Below are positions 1 to 6,517 of a DNA stretch of 8,020 nt, piece by piece. Positions within the stretch are counted from its first letter, which is position 1. Every line of letters starts with the position of its first letter. The position numbers and the translations under genes were made by a program. Source of the stretch: DATEZO01 sp035255485 (lineage in GTDB: Bacteria; Pseudomonadota; Gammaproteobacteria; Burkholderiales; Burkholderiaceae_D); the NCBI GenBank assembly GCA_035255485.1, contig DATEZO010000161.1, positions 1 to 8,020 on the forward strand, written 5' to 3'. The notes beneath the pieces were generated by a model. That model was not told where the DNA came from. It saw only the letters and a list, made by a program, of their open reading frames with translations, and made no database searches.

Positions 1-393
1 GAATGGCAATGCGCCGGTAATATTGCGACCGTGATTTTCCAGAATCTGCCACGGATCGCCGTCAAACCCGACCGCCGCCGCGATGAACTTGGCGCCGTCA
101 ATCACGGATCCGCCGCCCACCGCCAGCAGGAAATCCAGTTTCTCCCGACGGACCAGTTCGACTGCCTGCATCAGGGTTTCGAAGCTCGGGTTAGGCTCGA
201 TGCCCGCGAATTCCTGCACAGTGTAACCGGCGAGTGCGCTCCTGACCTGGTCAAATACGCCATTCTGCTTGATGCTGCCGCCGCCATACAAGAGCAGTAC
301 GCGCGCCTTGGCAGACACTACGTCCGGCAAGCCGGCAATACGGCCTTTGCCAAACAGTATTCGGGTCGGGTTATAAAAATCGAAATTCAGCAT
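1..393 (-). CDS. yqhD: YqhD-type iron-dependent alcohol/aldehyde dehydrogenase, partial (N-terminal 131 residues)
   Basis: The reading frame opens at an ATG whose complement is 391-393 and runs off the left edge of the window with no stop, so only the N-terminal nucleotide-binding part is present. The translation begins MLNFDFYNPTRILFGKG and closely resembles E. coli YqhD as I remember it. It has the YGGGS loop at about residues 36-40, the EFAGIEPNPSFETLM segment at 61-75 and the second glycine loop AVGGGSVIDGAKF at 91-103, which binds the NADP(H) phosphates in this family. The iron-binding Asp and His residues lie beyond the window. Family members are cytoplasmic NADPH-dependent reductases of short-chain and lipid-peroxidation aldehydes. 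An AAGGA ribosome site lies about 8 bases upstream. The gene is divergent from the rubrerythrin cluster. The family (iron ADH, group III) is sure; the exact orthologue less so. Confidence 0.9.
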   Translation of the reverse strand, partial: MLNFDFYNPTRILFGKGRIAGLPDVVSAKARVLLLYGGGSIKQNGVFDQVRSALAGYTVQEFAGIEPNPSFETLMQAVELVRREKLDFLLAVGGGSVIDGAKFIAAAVGFDGDPWQILENHGRNITGALPF

Positions 394-702
394 GAAGGAT
401 TCCTTTCGGCAAAGCAGAAAGAACAGTGTATTTGTCCGATATCTACGTGCGTACGAAATATTGATTCAAAATGACGGGATATTATCAATAGGAGTTTGCT
501 TTTATTTTTTATCACCTAATTGTATTTTTCAATATGCTGGATTGGAATTGTCAATTTGAGCTTTTTGGCCGGAACAGGGAGAATCGATACGGAATCTGGA
601 AATGCATTCCGGATCGCGCAGGCGTTTTCTGTTTTCTTGATTTGCAGAAAGCGTCATGACAACAGATGTTTCATTGAAACCAGAATCGACTAGGAGAAGC
701 AT
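394..702. other. Divergent intergenic spacer between yqhD-type gene and rubrerythrin gene
   Basis: This is a 309-base spacer without a credible gene. Its middle part (about 456-540) is much richer in A and T than the flanking genes, as expected for divergent promoters, but I could not pick a -35/-10 pair with confidence on either strand. It holds a pair of 7-base inverted arms (TATTGAT at 459-465, ATCAATA at 484-490), the short palindrome AATTG-T-CAATT at 546-556, and a longer dyad at 585-616, listed separately. A Shine-Dalgarno AGGAG lies at 692-696 for the rubrerythrin gene. A minus-strand open frame across 529-1185 is judged an artefact because it runs antisense through the rubrerythrin gene. 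Confidence 0.7.
585..616. promoter_or_regulatory. Imperfect dyad upstream of rubrerythrin, candidate operator or leader hairpin
   Basis: Two 11-base arms, CGATACGGAAT (585-595) and ATTCCGGATCG (606-616), are complementary at 10 of 11 positions and separated by 10 bases. The arm centres are 21 bases apart, about two helical turns, which suits a dimeric regulator. It could instead fold as a hairpin in the 5' leader. It lies 86 bases before the rubrerythrin ATG. I do not recognise the half-site as that of a known regulator. Confidence 0.4.
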
Positions 703-1125
703 ATGGCAAACCTCAAAGGCTCCAGGACGGAAGCAAATCTGAAAGCGGCATTCGCCGGCGAATCGCAGGCAAATCGACGTTACCTGTATTTCGCAAACAA
801 GGCGGATATCGAAGGCCAGAATGATGTTGCGGCATTGTTTCGCTCCACTGCGGAAGGTGAAACAGGCCATGCCCACGGCCATCTTGAATACCTGGAAGAA
901 GCGGGCGATCCGGCTACCGGCTTGCCGATCGGTAATTCTCGCCTGAACCTGCAGGCTGCAGTGGCTGGCGAAACCCATGAATACACCGACATGTATCCGG
1001 GCATGGCCAAGGCGGCGCGCGAAGAAGGGTTCGATGAAATCGCCGACTGGTTCGAGACACTGGCAAAAGCCGAGCGCTCGCACGCCAATCGCTACCAGAA
1101 AGCGCTTGACGCGCTGGTGGATTAA
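703..1125 (+). CDS. Rubrerythrin-family diiron protein (ferritin-like domain only)
   Basis: The 140-residue product is a four-helix ferritin-like protein of the rubrerythrin family, cytoplasmic, predicted to reduce hydrogen peroxide at a diiron centre. Iron ligands are visible in order: E20 in AGESQANRRYLYF, E53 and H56 in EGETGH, E90 and E93 in AGETHEY, and E124 and H127 in AERSH. The second half-motif ends at residue 140, so the C-terminal rubredoxin domain with its two CxxC pairs, found in classical rubrerythrins, is absent and electrons must come from a separate protein. The ATG at 703 follows AGGAG (692-696) at good spacing. It heads the plus-strand cluster but is separated by 164 bases from the next gene, so it may also be transcribed alone. 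The linked Fe-S protein downstream is a natural candidate electron partner (inference). Confidence 0.93.
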   Translation: MANLKGSRTEANLKAAFAGESQANRRYLYFANKADIEGQNDVAALFRSTAEGETGHAHGHLEYLEEAGDPATGLPIGNSRLNLQAAVAGETHEYTDMYPGMAKAAREEGFDEIADWFETLAKAERSHANRYQKALDALVD

Positions 1126-1289
1126 ATATTCGCATCTGCTCCGGCAGGAGAAGATCGTGGCGGACATGATGGGCTCTTCCAGCATGTTCGCCGTAAAACG
1201 CCTGATGGCCGGCTCCCCGGGCAGGCCGGTTCGGCACGCAATCCTTGCGCAAAAATTCAGTAAAAGAGTTCAGTAAGAAAGCATGAAAA
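1126..1289 (+). other. 164-base gap inside the rubrerythrin cluster
   Basis: No gene is supported here. A weak GC dyad (CCGGC about 1210 with GCCGG about 1225) has no T-tract and is not a convincing terminator. An 8-base direct repeat TTCAGTAA occurs at 1256-1263 and 1269-1276, just before the next gene. An out-of-frame ATG at 1283 opens a six-codon frame that ends at 1303, overlapping the start of the downstream gene. Confidence 0.5.
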
Positions 1290-2627
1290 ATGTCCAACCG
1301 TGAAGGTAATCTTGAAGCGCCCACCCGGCATCCGCTCGATTGGAAGAATGCAGATTTCTACAATGAGGAATCGCTCAACAAGGAAATGGAGCGCGTTTTC
1401 GATATCTGTCACGGTTGCCGTCGCTGTGTCTCCCTGTGCGGATCGTTTCCTACCCTGTTCGATTTGATCGATGCGTCTTCGACGCTGGAGCTGGATGGCG
1501 TCGACAAGAAGGATTACTGGAAGGTGGTCGACCAGTGTTACCTGTGCGACATCTGCTACATGACCAAATGCCCGTATACGCCGCCGCATGCCTGGAACCT
1601 GGATTTTCCGCATTTGATGCTGCGCGCCAAAGCCGCGAAATTCAAAAAAGGCGAAGTCAGCATGCGTGACAAGTTCCTGTCGAATACCGATGGACTGGGC
1701 AAGTTTGCCGGCATCCCGATCGTGACGCAAATGGTGAATGCGACAAATCAGACCAGGTTTGTGCGCGGCATGATGGAAAATGCGATCGGTATCGACAAGG
1801 ACGCCTGGCTGCCCAAGTTCGCGGCAAGGAAATTCCGCGCTGGCGCGGCGCACTCCGCCGACTGGCCGGTCAAGGACGGACTCCTGACGCCAGGCAAGGT
1901 CGCGGTCTATTCAACCTGCTATGTCAATTACAATGAACCGGGCATCGGGCATGACCTGCTGGCGATCCTCGATCATAATCAGATTCCGTATGTGCTGGTA
2001 GAAAAGGAAGTGTGCTGCGGCATGCCGAAGCTGGAGCAGGGCGACCTGGCCGGCGTCGAGGAAAAAAAGAACATCAATATTCCCCATCTCGCCAGGCTCG
2101 CGAAGGACGGCTATGCGATCCTGACACCGATTCCATCCTGCACGCTGATGTACAAACAGGAATTGCCGCTGATGTTTCCGCAGGATGCCGACACGCAGCT
2201 GGTCAAGGAAGCGATGTGGGATCCATTCGAATACTTCGTTTCCCGCAATCGGGATGGGCTGCTGAAGACCGATTTCAAACACGCCCTTGGCAACGTCTCA
2301 TATCATGTCCCCTGTCATTCGCGGGTGCAGAATGTCGGCAAGAAAACCGCCGAAACTCTGCAACTGATTCCGGGCACCAGGCTCAATATCGTCGAACGCT
2401 GTTCCGGTCATGCCGGCACGTTCGGCGTCAAGAAAGAATTCCACAAGACCGCCATGAAAATCGGCAAGCCGGTATTCAAGGCCATGGCAAACGGCGAGCC
2501 GGACTATATTTCGTCCGACTGCCAGCTTGCGGGACACCATATCGAACAGGGAATGGATCAGGCCGGTCTGAAAAAGACTGAAATGGCGCATCCCCTGGCA
2601 TTGCTGCGCAAGGCTTACGGACTATGA
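1290..2627 (+). CDS. Heterodisulfide reductase/GlpC-like iron-sulfur protein (two 4Fe-4S motifs, two CCG-type domains)
   Basis: The 445-residue cytoplasmic protein has two 4Fe-4S ferredoxin motifs near the N terminus: C40, C43, C46, C50 and C83, C86, C89, C94 (the latter followed by Pro). Two CCG-type domains like those in HdrB, GlpC and LutA follow. The first has C210, C242-C243-G244 and C284; the second has C342, C371-S372-G373 and C411. The second is therefore CSG rather than CCG, and neither CxxC end is complete (M287 and A414 take the last position). There is no membrane segment. The architecture points to electron transfer with rubrerythrin or EncFtn as likely partners, but the substrate is unknown; it should not be called glycerol-3-phosphate or glycolate oxidase. 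The start at 1290 has only a weak AAGAAAG upstream. The next gene begins 13 bases after the stop. Confidence 0.88.
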   Translation: MSNREGNLEAPTRHPLDWKNADFYNEESLNKEMERVFDICHGCRRCVSLCGSFPTLFDLIDASSTLELDGVDKKDYWKVVDQCYLCDICYMTKCPYTPPHAWNLDFPHLMLRAKAAKFKKGEVSMRDKFLSNTDGLGKFAGIPIVTQMVNATNQTRFVRGMMENAIGIDKDAWLPKFAARKFRAGAAHSADWPVKDGLLTPGKVAVYSTCYVNYNEPGIGHDLLAILDHNQIPYVLVEKEVCCGMPKLEQGDLAGVEEKKNINIPHLARLAKDGYAILTPIPSCTLMYKQELPLMFPQDADTQLVKEAMWDPFEYFVSRNRDGLLKTDFKHALGNVSYHVPCHSRVQNVGKKTAETLQLIPGTRLNIVERCSGHAGTFGVKKEFHKTAMKIGKPVFKAMANGEPDYISSDCQLAGHHIEQGMDQAGLKKTEMAHPLALLRKAYGL

Positions 2628-2640
2628 AAGGACACATCTA

Positions 2641-2937
2641 ATGGCAAGCGAAGGCTATCATGAACCGCTCGACAAACTCTCGGCGGAAACAAAGGACATG
2701 CATCGGGCGATCGTGTCCCTGATGGAGGAGCTGGAAGCAGTCGACTGGTACAACCAGCGCGTCGATGCATGCACCGATCCGGAGCTGAAGCGCATTCTTG
2801 CGCACAATCGCGATGAGGAAAAAGAGCATGCCGCGATGGTGCTGGAATGGATTCGCCGTCGCGACCCCAAGATGGATCATGAGTTGCGCGACAACCTTTT
2901 CAAGACCGGTCCCATCACCGGGCAACATGAAGATTGA
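2641..2937 (+). CDS. Encapsulated-ferritin-like (EncFtn) diiron protein without targeting tail
   Basis: The 98-residue protein matches the core of encapsulated ferritins such as Rhodospirillum rubrum EncFtn, as recalled. It has the helix-1 motif EELEAVDWYNQRVDA (29-43) and the helix-2 motif AHNRDEEKEHAAMVLEW (54-70). With a two-residue offset, E30, E60 and H63 correspond to the R. rubrum ferroxidase residues E32, E62 and H65, and W36-Y37 are also kept. Such proteins have two antiparallel helices, form a decameric ring, and bind iron only at the dimer interface. In encapsulin hosts the protein continues past the GPIT segment into a tail ending in a shell-binding peptide; here it stops at GPITGQHED. 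No encapsulin gene is in the window. An AAGGA lies 7-8 bases before the ATG. It is probably co-transcribed with both neighbours and likely acts free in the cytoplasm (inference). Confidence 0.9.
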   Translation: MASEGYHEPLDKLSAETKDMHRAIVSLMEELEAVDWYNQRVDACTDPELKRILAHNRDEEKEHAAMVLEWIRRRDPKMDHELRDNLFKTGPITGQHED

Positions 2938-2949
2938 TCAGGAAGAGTC

Positions 2950-3531
2950 ATGACGATTTCCCGCGCCAGCCTGCTTACGCTCGAAGCGTATGCAAAAGCC
3001 CGCCCGGCGTTGCGCGCCGAGGTAATTCAGCACAAGAAGCATCGTACCGTGCAGCTTGGCAATCATGTCACGCTGCTGTTTGAAGACGAATTGACCTTGC
3101 GCTATCAAGTGCAGGAGATGTTGCGCATCGAGAAAATCTTCGAGGAAGAGGGCATTCAGGCGGAACTCGATGTTTACAATCCATTGGCGCCGGACGGAAG
3201 CAATTTCAAGGCGACGATGCTGATCGAATATGGTAATGAAGCAGAGCGCAAGATCGCGCTCGCGAAGATGATCGGCATCGAAGACCGGCTGTTTATCCAG
3301 GTTGAAGGACAGGAGCGCGTCTATGCAATCGCCGACGAAGACCTGGATCGCGAGAACGGGGAAAAGACCTCCGCGGTCCATTTCGTGCGCTTCGAGCTGA
3401 CCGACGCCATGAAAGCGGCGTTGAAAGGCGGGGCGCAAATGATGATCGGCTGCGATCACCCGAACTATCCGGCGCACCTGGAAGAGCTGCCGCAGGAAAC
3501 GCTCGCATCCTTGCTGAAGGATTTGAGCTAG
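2950..3531 (+). CDS. DUF3501 family protein
   Basis: The 193-residue soluble protein belongs to the DUF3501 family by its overall sequence, including the helical ELTLRYQVQEMLRIEKIF segment (47-64) and the C-terminal MIGCDHPNYP stretch (about 165-174). Function is unknown. I see no signal peptide, membrane segment or metal-cluster motif; the single Cys in GCDHP is one possible ligand. The ATG at 2950 lies 12 bases after the EncFtn stop, preceded by AGGAAG at 2940-2945. From memory, DUF3501 genes often sit beside rubrerythrin and heterodisulfide-reductase-like genes in proteobacteria, which supports a shared role in peroxide or iron handling; here it closes the cluster. Confidence 0.88.
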   Translation: MTISRASLLTLEAYAKARPALRAEVIQHKKHRTVQLGNHVTLLFEDELTLRYQVQEMLRIEKIFEEEGIQAELDVYNPLAPDGSNFKATMLIEYGNEAERKIALAKMIGIEDRLFIQVEGQERVYAIADEDLDRENGEKTSAVHFVRFELTDAMKAALKGGAQMMIGCDHPNYPAHLEELPQETLASLLKDLS

Positions 3532-3577
3532 TCCGACAGTATTTCGAGCGACTCTGCGAGCATTTGCCGCCTTTATT

Positions 3578-3598
3578 GATACACCTATGTGTATTTTT
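3578..3598 (+). terminator. Possible weak terminator of the rubrerythrin/DUF3501 cluster
   Basis: ATACAC (3579-3584) and GTGTAT (3589-3594) form a 6-base stem with a CTAT loop, running into five T residues, 47 bases after the DUF3501 stop. The stem is mostly A-T, so it would be a weak terminator at best. No better plus-strand candidate is seen before the convergent lipoprotein gene. Confidence 0.35.
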
Positions 3599-3693
3599 AA
3601 AGAGCGGCATTTTCATTGCGAATTTCACTGTATTTCTAGTTATACTCCCATTAAATTCTCGATTAACCGGGGTTTGCCATTAAGGATTGCACG

Positions 3694-3725
3694 AAAAAAT
3701 CCCCGCGGCATCCGACAGCGGGGAT
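3694..3725 (-). terminator. Rho-independent terminator of the DUF4382 lipoprotein gene
   Basis: On the minus strand an 8-base perfect stem (ATCCCCGC paired with GCGGGGAT, arms at 3718-3725 and 3699-3706) with an 11-base loop is followed by a run of six T residues. It begins 31 bases after the lipoprotein stop codon. This is a textbook intrinsic terminator on the minus strand; read on the plus strand it has no T-tract. Confidence 0.85.
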
Positions 3726-3756
3726 GGGTATTGCGTTCAAGGCAAAGCCGGATACA

Positions 3757-4953
3757 TTACGGCACCAGCGCGATGTCCTTCGTCACATTCGCGCTGCCGA
3801 TATCGGCAGCGAACGCCTGCGTCAGGAAGCCGGTGGCAGACGCTTCCATTGCATATTTGCCGGCAATTGTCGTATCCGCTGTCAGTGTAATGGGCAAAGT
3901 CCCGCTGCCGAATTTACCCAGCAGGGGCGCTGCAGTCGGAAGCGAGAGGGAATAAGCGCCCGCAGTCAGGTCGGCGTACTTGAAGCCGATTTCCACTTTC
4001 GGACCACCGGTGGCAAAGGTTTGCGTTGCGCGCACCATACTCTGTGCCGTAGCCGGCGTGACGGTGCCGCTGACAGTACGCATGGCTGACACAGGCAATG
4101 CAATCGGTGCGCTGTTCGTACTGAGCGGCGTATTGCTGCCAATCGCAACCGGAACGCCAGCGACAGCGGCCGTGGTACGTCCGTCCGCAGTAATCACGAC
4201 CACATAGCTGGCGGTTGTGCTCGGTGGCAGCGGGGCAAGTGTAAACGCGCCGGTAATCGCATCCGGCGCCGTGGATTTCACCACCACGCCATCCTGTTGC
4301 GCAGTGACCATCGTCCCGGTAAGGCCGGATGCGACATATCCCGTAATGCCGCCGCTTACCGTCTTGGGCGTGACGCTGATCACGGGCTTGAGCAGGAAGC
4401 CGCCATTGCCTTTGGCGACAATCGACTTGCATGCATCAAAATCCAGTACCAGATCCGCCAGCGTATTGGCAGCCACATCAAATTCATGATTCAGCTTGAT
4501 GCCGCTTTGCATGGCGCTCGGCGTATCGATGGCAATCTCGGTGCTGGTGTTTTCCGGGACAACTGAATTGGCGGGTATGCCGGTGGAAGAATTTGGTGCA
4601 AGCACCAGACGCATCTGCGTGTAATGTCCGGCAGGCAACGGTGTTTGCCCCAGATCCTGCAGTACGCCATTGGTCAACGAAAGCAGGTTGATCTTGCGCG
4701 CCGGATTCAATGTAATGTCCTGCCAGCCACTATCGTTATCGCCGGCGGAAGCGCTTTGATGCACGCGAATCTTGCTGACCGTGACGTTGACTTGATCAAA
4801 GCCGCAGGAAGGAGCGTCGGTAAGGTAAACCTGCAGTGTGCCCTGCTGCGTTGCACCGCCGCTGCCGCCGCCACCGCCACAGGCGCTCAGCAACAGTGCT
4901 GCGCCTGCAGCCGGGAGAAAACAGAATTGATTTACGATTGATTTGATGCTCAT
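3757..4953 (-). CDS. DUF4382 domain-containing lipoprotein
   Basis: The 398-residue product starts with MSIKSIVNQF and a hydrophobic stretch ending in the lipobox LSAC, so C25 is the predicted lipidated residue. Position +2 is Gly, not Asp, which favours sorting to the outer membrane. A Gly-rich linker (CGGGGGSGG) leads into a DUF4382 domain at roughly 38-185, with GTLQVYLTDAPSCGFDQVNV and the later INLLSLTNG and AGHYTQMRLVL motifs. Two beta-rich segments follow (about 200-270 and 290-398), the first resembling carboxypeptidase-regulatory or Ig-like domains. A longer open frame reaches an ATG at 4992, but the start at 4953 is preferred because GAGGTGG lies 2 bases before it and the signal peptide then begins normally. 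A strong terminator follows. Function is unknown; it may be a surface or envelope protein. It lies 163 bases behind the kinase gene and likely has its own promoter. Confidence 0.88.
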   Translation of the reverse strand: MSIKSIVNQFCFLPAAGAALLLSACGGGGGSGGATQQGTLQVYLTDAPSCGFDQVNVTVSKIRVHQSASAGDNDSGWQDITLNPARKINLLSLTNGVLQDLGQTPLPAGHYTQMRLVLAPNSSTGIPANSVVPENTSTEIAIDTPSAMQSGIKLNHEFDVAANTLADLVLDFDACKSIVAKGNGGFLLKPVISVTPKTVSGGITGYVASGLTGTMVTAQQDGVVVKSTAPDAITGAFTLAPLPPSTTASYVVVITADGRTTAAVAGVPVAIGSNTPLSTNSAPIALPVSAMRTVSGTVTPATAQSMVRATQTFATGGPKVEIGFKYADLTAGAYSLSLPTAAPLLGKFGSGTLPITLTADTTIAGKYAMEASATGFLTQAFAADIGSANVTKDIALVP

Positions 4954-5116
4954 GGCCACCTCGGAAATGATTGCGCTGCTTGCTATGCGCACAGAGTGTT
5001 GAAAGGATATTCAACCCATACTGTAGACAAACTTGCAGATATTCAAAACAATAACTATGTAAGAAATTGTTATGACCCCGAGGCGGAAATACTGCACGAA
5101 AGATCCATGCCGTTTC
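4954..5116 (-). other. Intergenic gap between sensor kinase and lipoprotein genes with a 9-base direct repeat
   Basis: The 163-base gap contains no gene. On the minus strand TTGAATATC occurs twice (complements of 5038-5046 and 5006-5014), 32 bases apart start to start, about three helical turns, upstream of the lipoprotein start. A weak -35-like TTGAAT with CAGTAT 17 bases on can be placed there but is unconvincing. No clear terminator follows the kinase gene, so read-through into the lipoprotein gene is possible. Confidence 0.45.
4956..4962 (-). promoter_or_regulatory. Strong ribosome binding site deciding the lipoprotein start
   Basis: The minus strand reads GAGGTGG ending two bases before the ATG at 4953, giving good complementarity to the 16S rRNA tail with rather short spacing. 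It supports translation from 4953 and not from the upstream in-frame ATG at 4992. Confidence 0.7.
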
Positions 5117-6466
5117 TTACGTCGATTGCATGGCATGCATGATGATCCTGATCAGGAGGCCGCCTTTCGTCCGGTTTTCCAGCTTCAATGCGCCGCCATG
5201 TCTTTTCACCACGCGCTCGACAATCGCCAATCCCAGTCCCGCACCATCGGCTTGCCCGCGCGCGCTATCGAGTCGCGTAAATGGCCTGAGGAGCTGTTCC
5301 ATGTCAACTTCCGGAATGCCAGGTCCCTGGTCCGCAATTTCCATGACGACCTGATCGATTTCCAATCGGCAGGAAATCTCTATCTCGGCTGTTTCAGCGT
5401 TTGCCGCCTTGCCGTAGCGGCGGGCATTCTCAATGAGATTATTGATGGCACGCTTGAGATCAATTGCATTCCCCTTGATGTTAATGCCATCGGCAATGCT
5501 TGCCTTGATCTGCACGTCGGGCAGGCGCGCTGCCTCATGCGCCGCGTCAGTTAGCAGCGCCGTCAGATTTACGGATAGAAAGGTATTTGTGTCGGTCGGT
5601 TTGGCATAATCAAGAAACTGGCCAATGATGGCATCCATCTGTGCCAGATCTGCATGCATGCCATCCCGGGCATCTTGTGGCAGCTTCGCCATTTCAACTT
5701 CCAGCAGCATGCGTGATATCGGCGTGCGCAGATCGTGCGAGATACCGGCCAAAATCACCGCGCGGTCGGATTCGATGCGCTCCAGGTCGTTGACCATCTG
5801 ATTGAAGCTGCGATTGGCTCGCCGGATTTCGGCTGGCCCGCTTTCAGGCAGCAAATCAGGTCGCTGTCCTTTCGCAATCGCATGCGCGACTGCAGTCAGA
5901 CGTGCGAGAGGCTGGTTGATGAGACGCGAGATGAATACGGCACCCAATAGCGACAGCACCAGTGTTACCGTGGCCCAGCCTATCCACTGGATGCCGGAAG
6001 TACGTTCGATGCGCTCGCGATCAAGCATCAGCCAGTATTCGTCATCGTCGATCTTGAAGCTGACCCAAAATCCGGCAACATCGTTTACCACGCCTGCAAA
6101 TTTCGTATCTTTACCCAATTGCTCCTTGACGCTCGATTCGATGACAGGCATCAGCGTACTTCCGCGCGGCGATTCGACACGATCGGTCGATTCAAGGGGA
6201 TAGACGCGGATGCCTTCATTGCTGGCGAGGTCGAACAGAAGTTCGCGGCGTGAGTCAGGCGCTGAATGTGTCAGCGCCGCTCGCGTGATGGTGACCATCG
6301 AGACGACTTGTGCGGCAATCTGGTTGGCTCGCGGCGTGCGCTCGACCATGCGAAAGCTTGCGACCCACGCGGCCATGCTGGCAGCAATGAGAAAGGCCAG
6401 CAGGAAAAACGTCCGCCACAGGAGGCCGCTTTTCAGCCATGCCAGACGACTGGGAATGTTAGACAT
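5117..6466 (-). CDS. EnvZ-like sensor histidine kinase
   Basis: The 449-residue inner-membrane kinase has a first membrane segment at about 17-37, a periplasmic sensor domain of about 120 residues (38-158), a second membrane segment at about 160-180, a HAMP linker to about 235, and a HisKA domain with the H-box GISHDLRTPISRM, phosphoacceptor H244. The catalytic domain has the N-box NNLIENARRYG (N347), G1 box DQGPGIP (379-385), F-box RPFTRLD (394-400) and G2 box GAGLGLAI (408-415). All residues needed for autophosphorylation are present. The H-box and HAMP resemble EnvZ; the signal sensed is unknown. The start at 6466 has only a weak ribosome site; an in-frame TGA lies 24 bases before it and no better start was seen. 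The gene follows the regulator gene by 51 bases, probably as one operon. Confidence 0.93.
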   Translation of the reverse strand: MSNIPSRLAWLKSGLLWRTFFLLAFLIAASMAAWVASFRMVERTPRANQIAAQVVSMVTITRAALTHSAPDSRRELLFDLASNEGIRVYPLESTDRVESPRGSTLMPVIESSVKEQLGKDTKFAGVVNDVAGFWVSFKIDDDEYWLMLDRERIERTSGIQWIGWATVTLVLSLLGAVFISRLINQPLARLTAVAHAIAKGQRPDLLPESGPAEIRRANRSFNQMVNDLERIESDRAVILAGISHDLRTPISRMLLEVEMAKLPQDARDGMHADLAQMDAIIGQFLDYAKPTDTNTFLSVNLTALLTDAAHEAARLPDVQIKASIADGINIKGNAIDLKRAINNLIENARRYGKAANAETAEIEISCRLEIDQVVMEIADQGPGIPEVDMEQLLRPFTRLDSARGQADGAGLGLAIVERVVKRHGGALKLENRTKGGLLIRIIMHAMQST

Positions 6467-6517
6467 CCGAACCAGGCAGGTGGCCAGTCATGAACAGGCG
6501 AATAGGCATTCGCATCA

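Noticed and set aside
31..474. Plus-strand open frame of 147 codons at the left edge
   Set aside because: It is antisense to the yqhD-type gene, whose translation clearly matches a known family; the frame has no recognisable product.
529..1185. Minus-strand open frame of 218 codons
   Set aside because: It lies antisense across the whole rubrerythrin gene, which is certain from its diiron motifs.
1205..1230. GC-rich dyad after the rubrerythrin gene as a terminator
   Set aside because: The stem is only five base pairs with a long loop and no T-tract follows.
1232..1248. Sigma-54-like sequence GGCACG...TTGC before the Fe-S protein gene
   Set aside because: The distance between the GG and GC elements is 12 bases where sigma-54 promoters need 10, so it would not function as such.
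3587..4089. Plus-strand open frames between the DUF3501 gene and the lipoprotein gene
   Set aside because: They run antisense through the lipoprotein gene and its terminator and show no domain or ribosome site. A TATACT at about 3642 suggests a promoter but has no good -35 or product.
4954..4992. Upstream ATG (4992) as the lipoprotein start
   Set aside because: It would put 13 extra residues before the signal peptide and lacks a ribosome site, whereas GAGGTGG precedes the ATG at 4953.
5146..5157. Perfect 12-base palindrome TCCTGATCAGGA
   Set aside because: It falls inside the coding end of the sensor kinase and is explained by codons for Leu-Ile-Arg; chance is the simpler reading.
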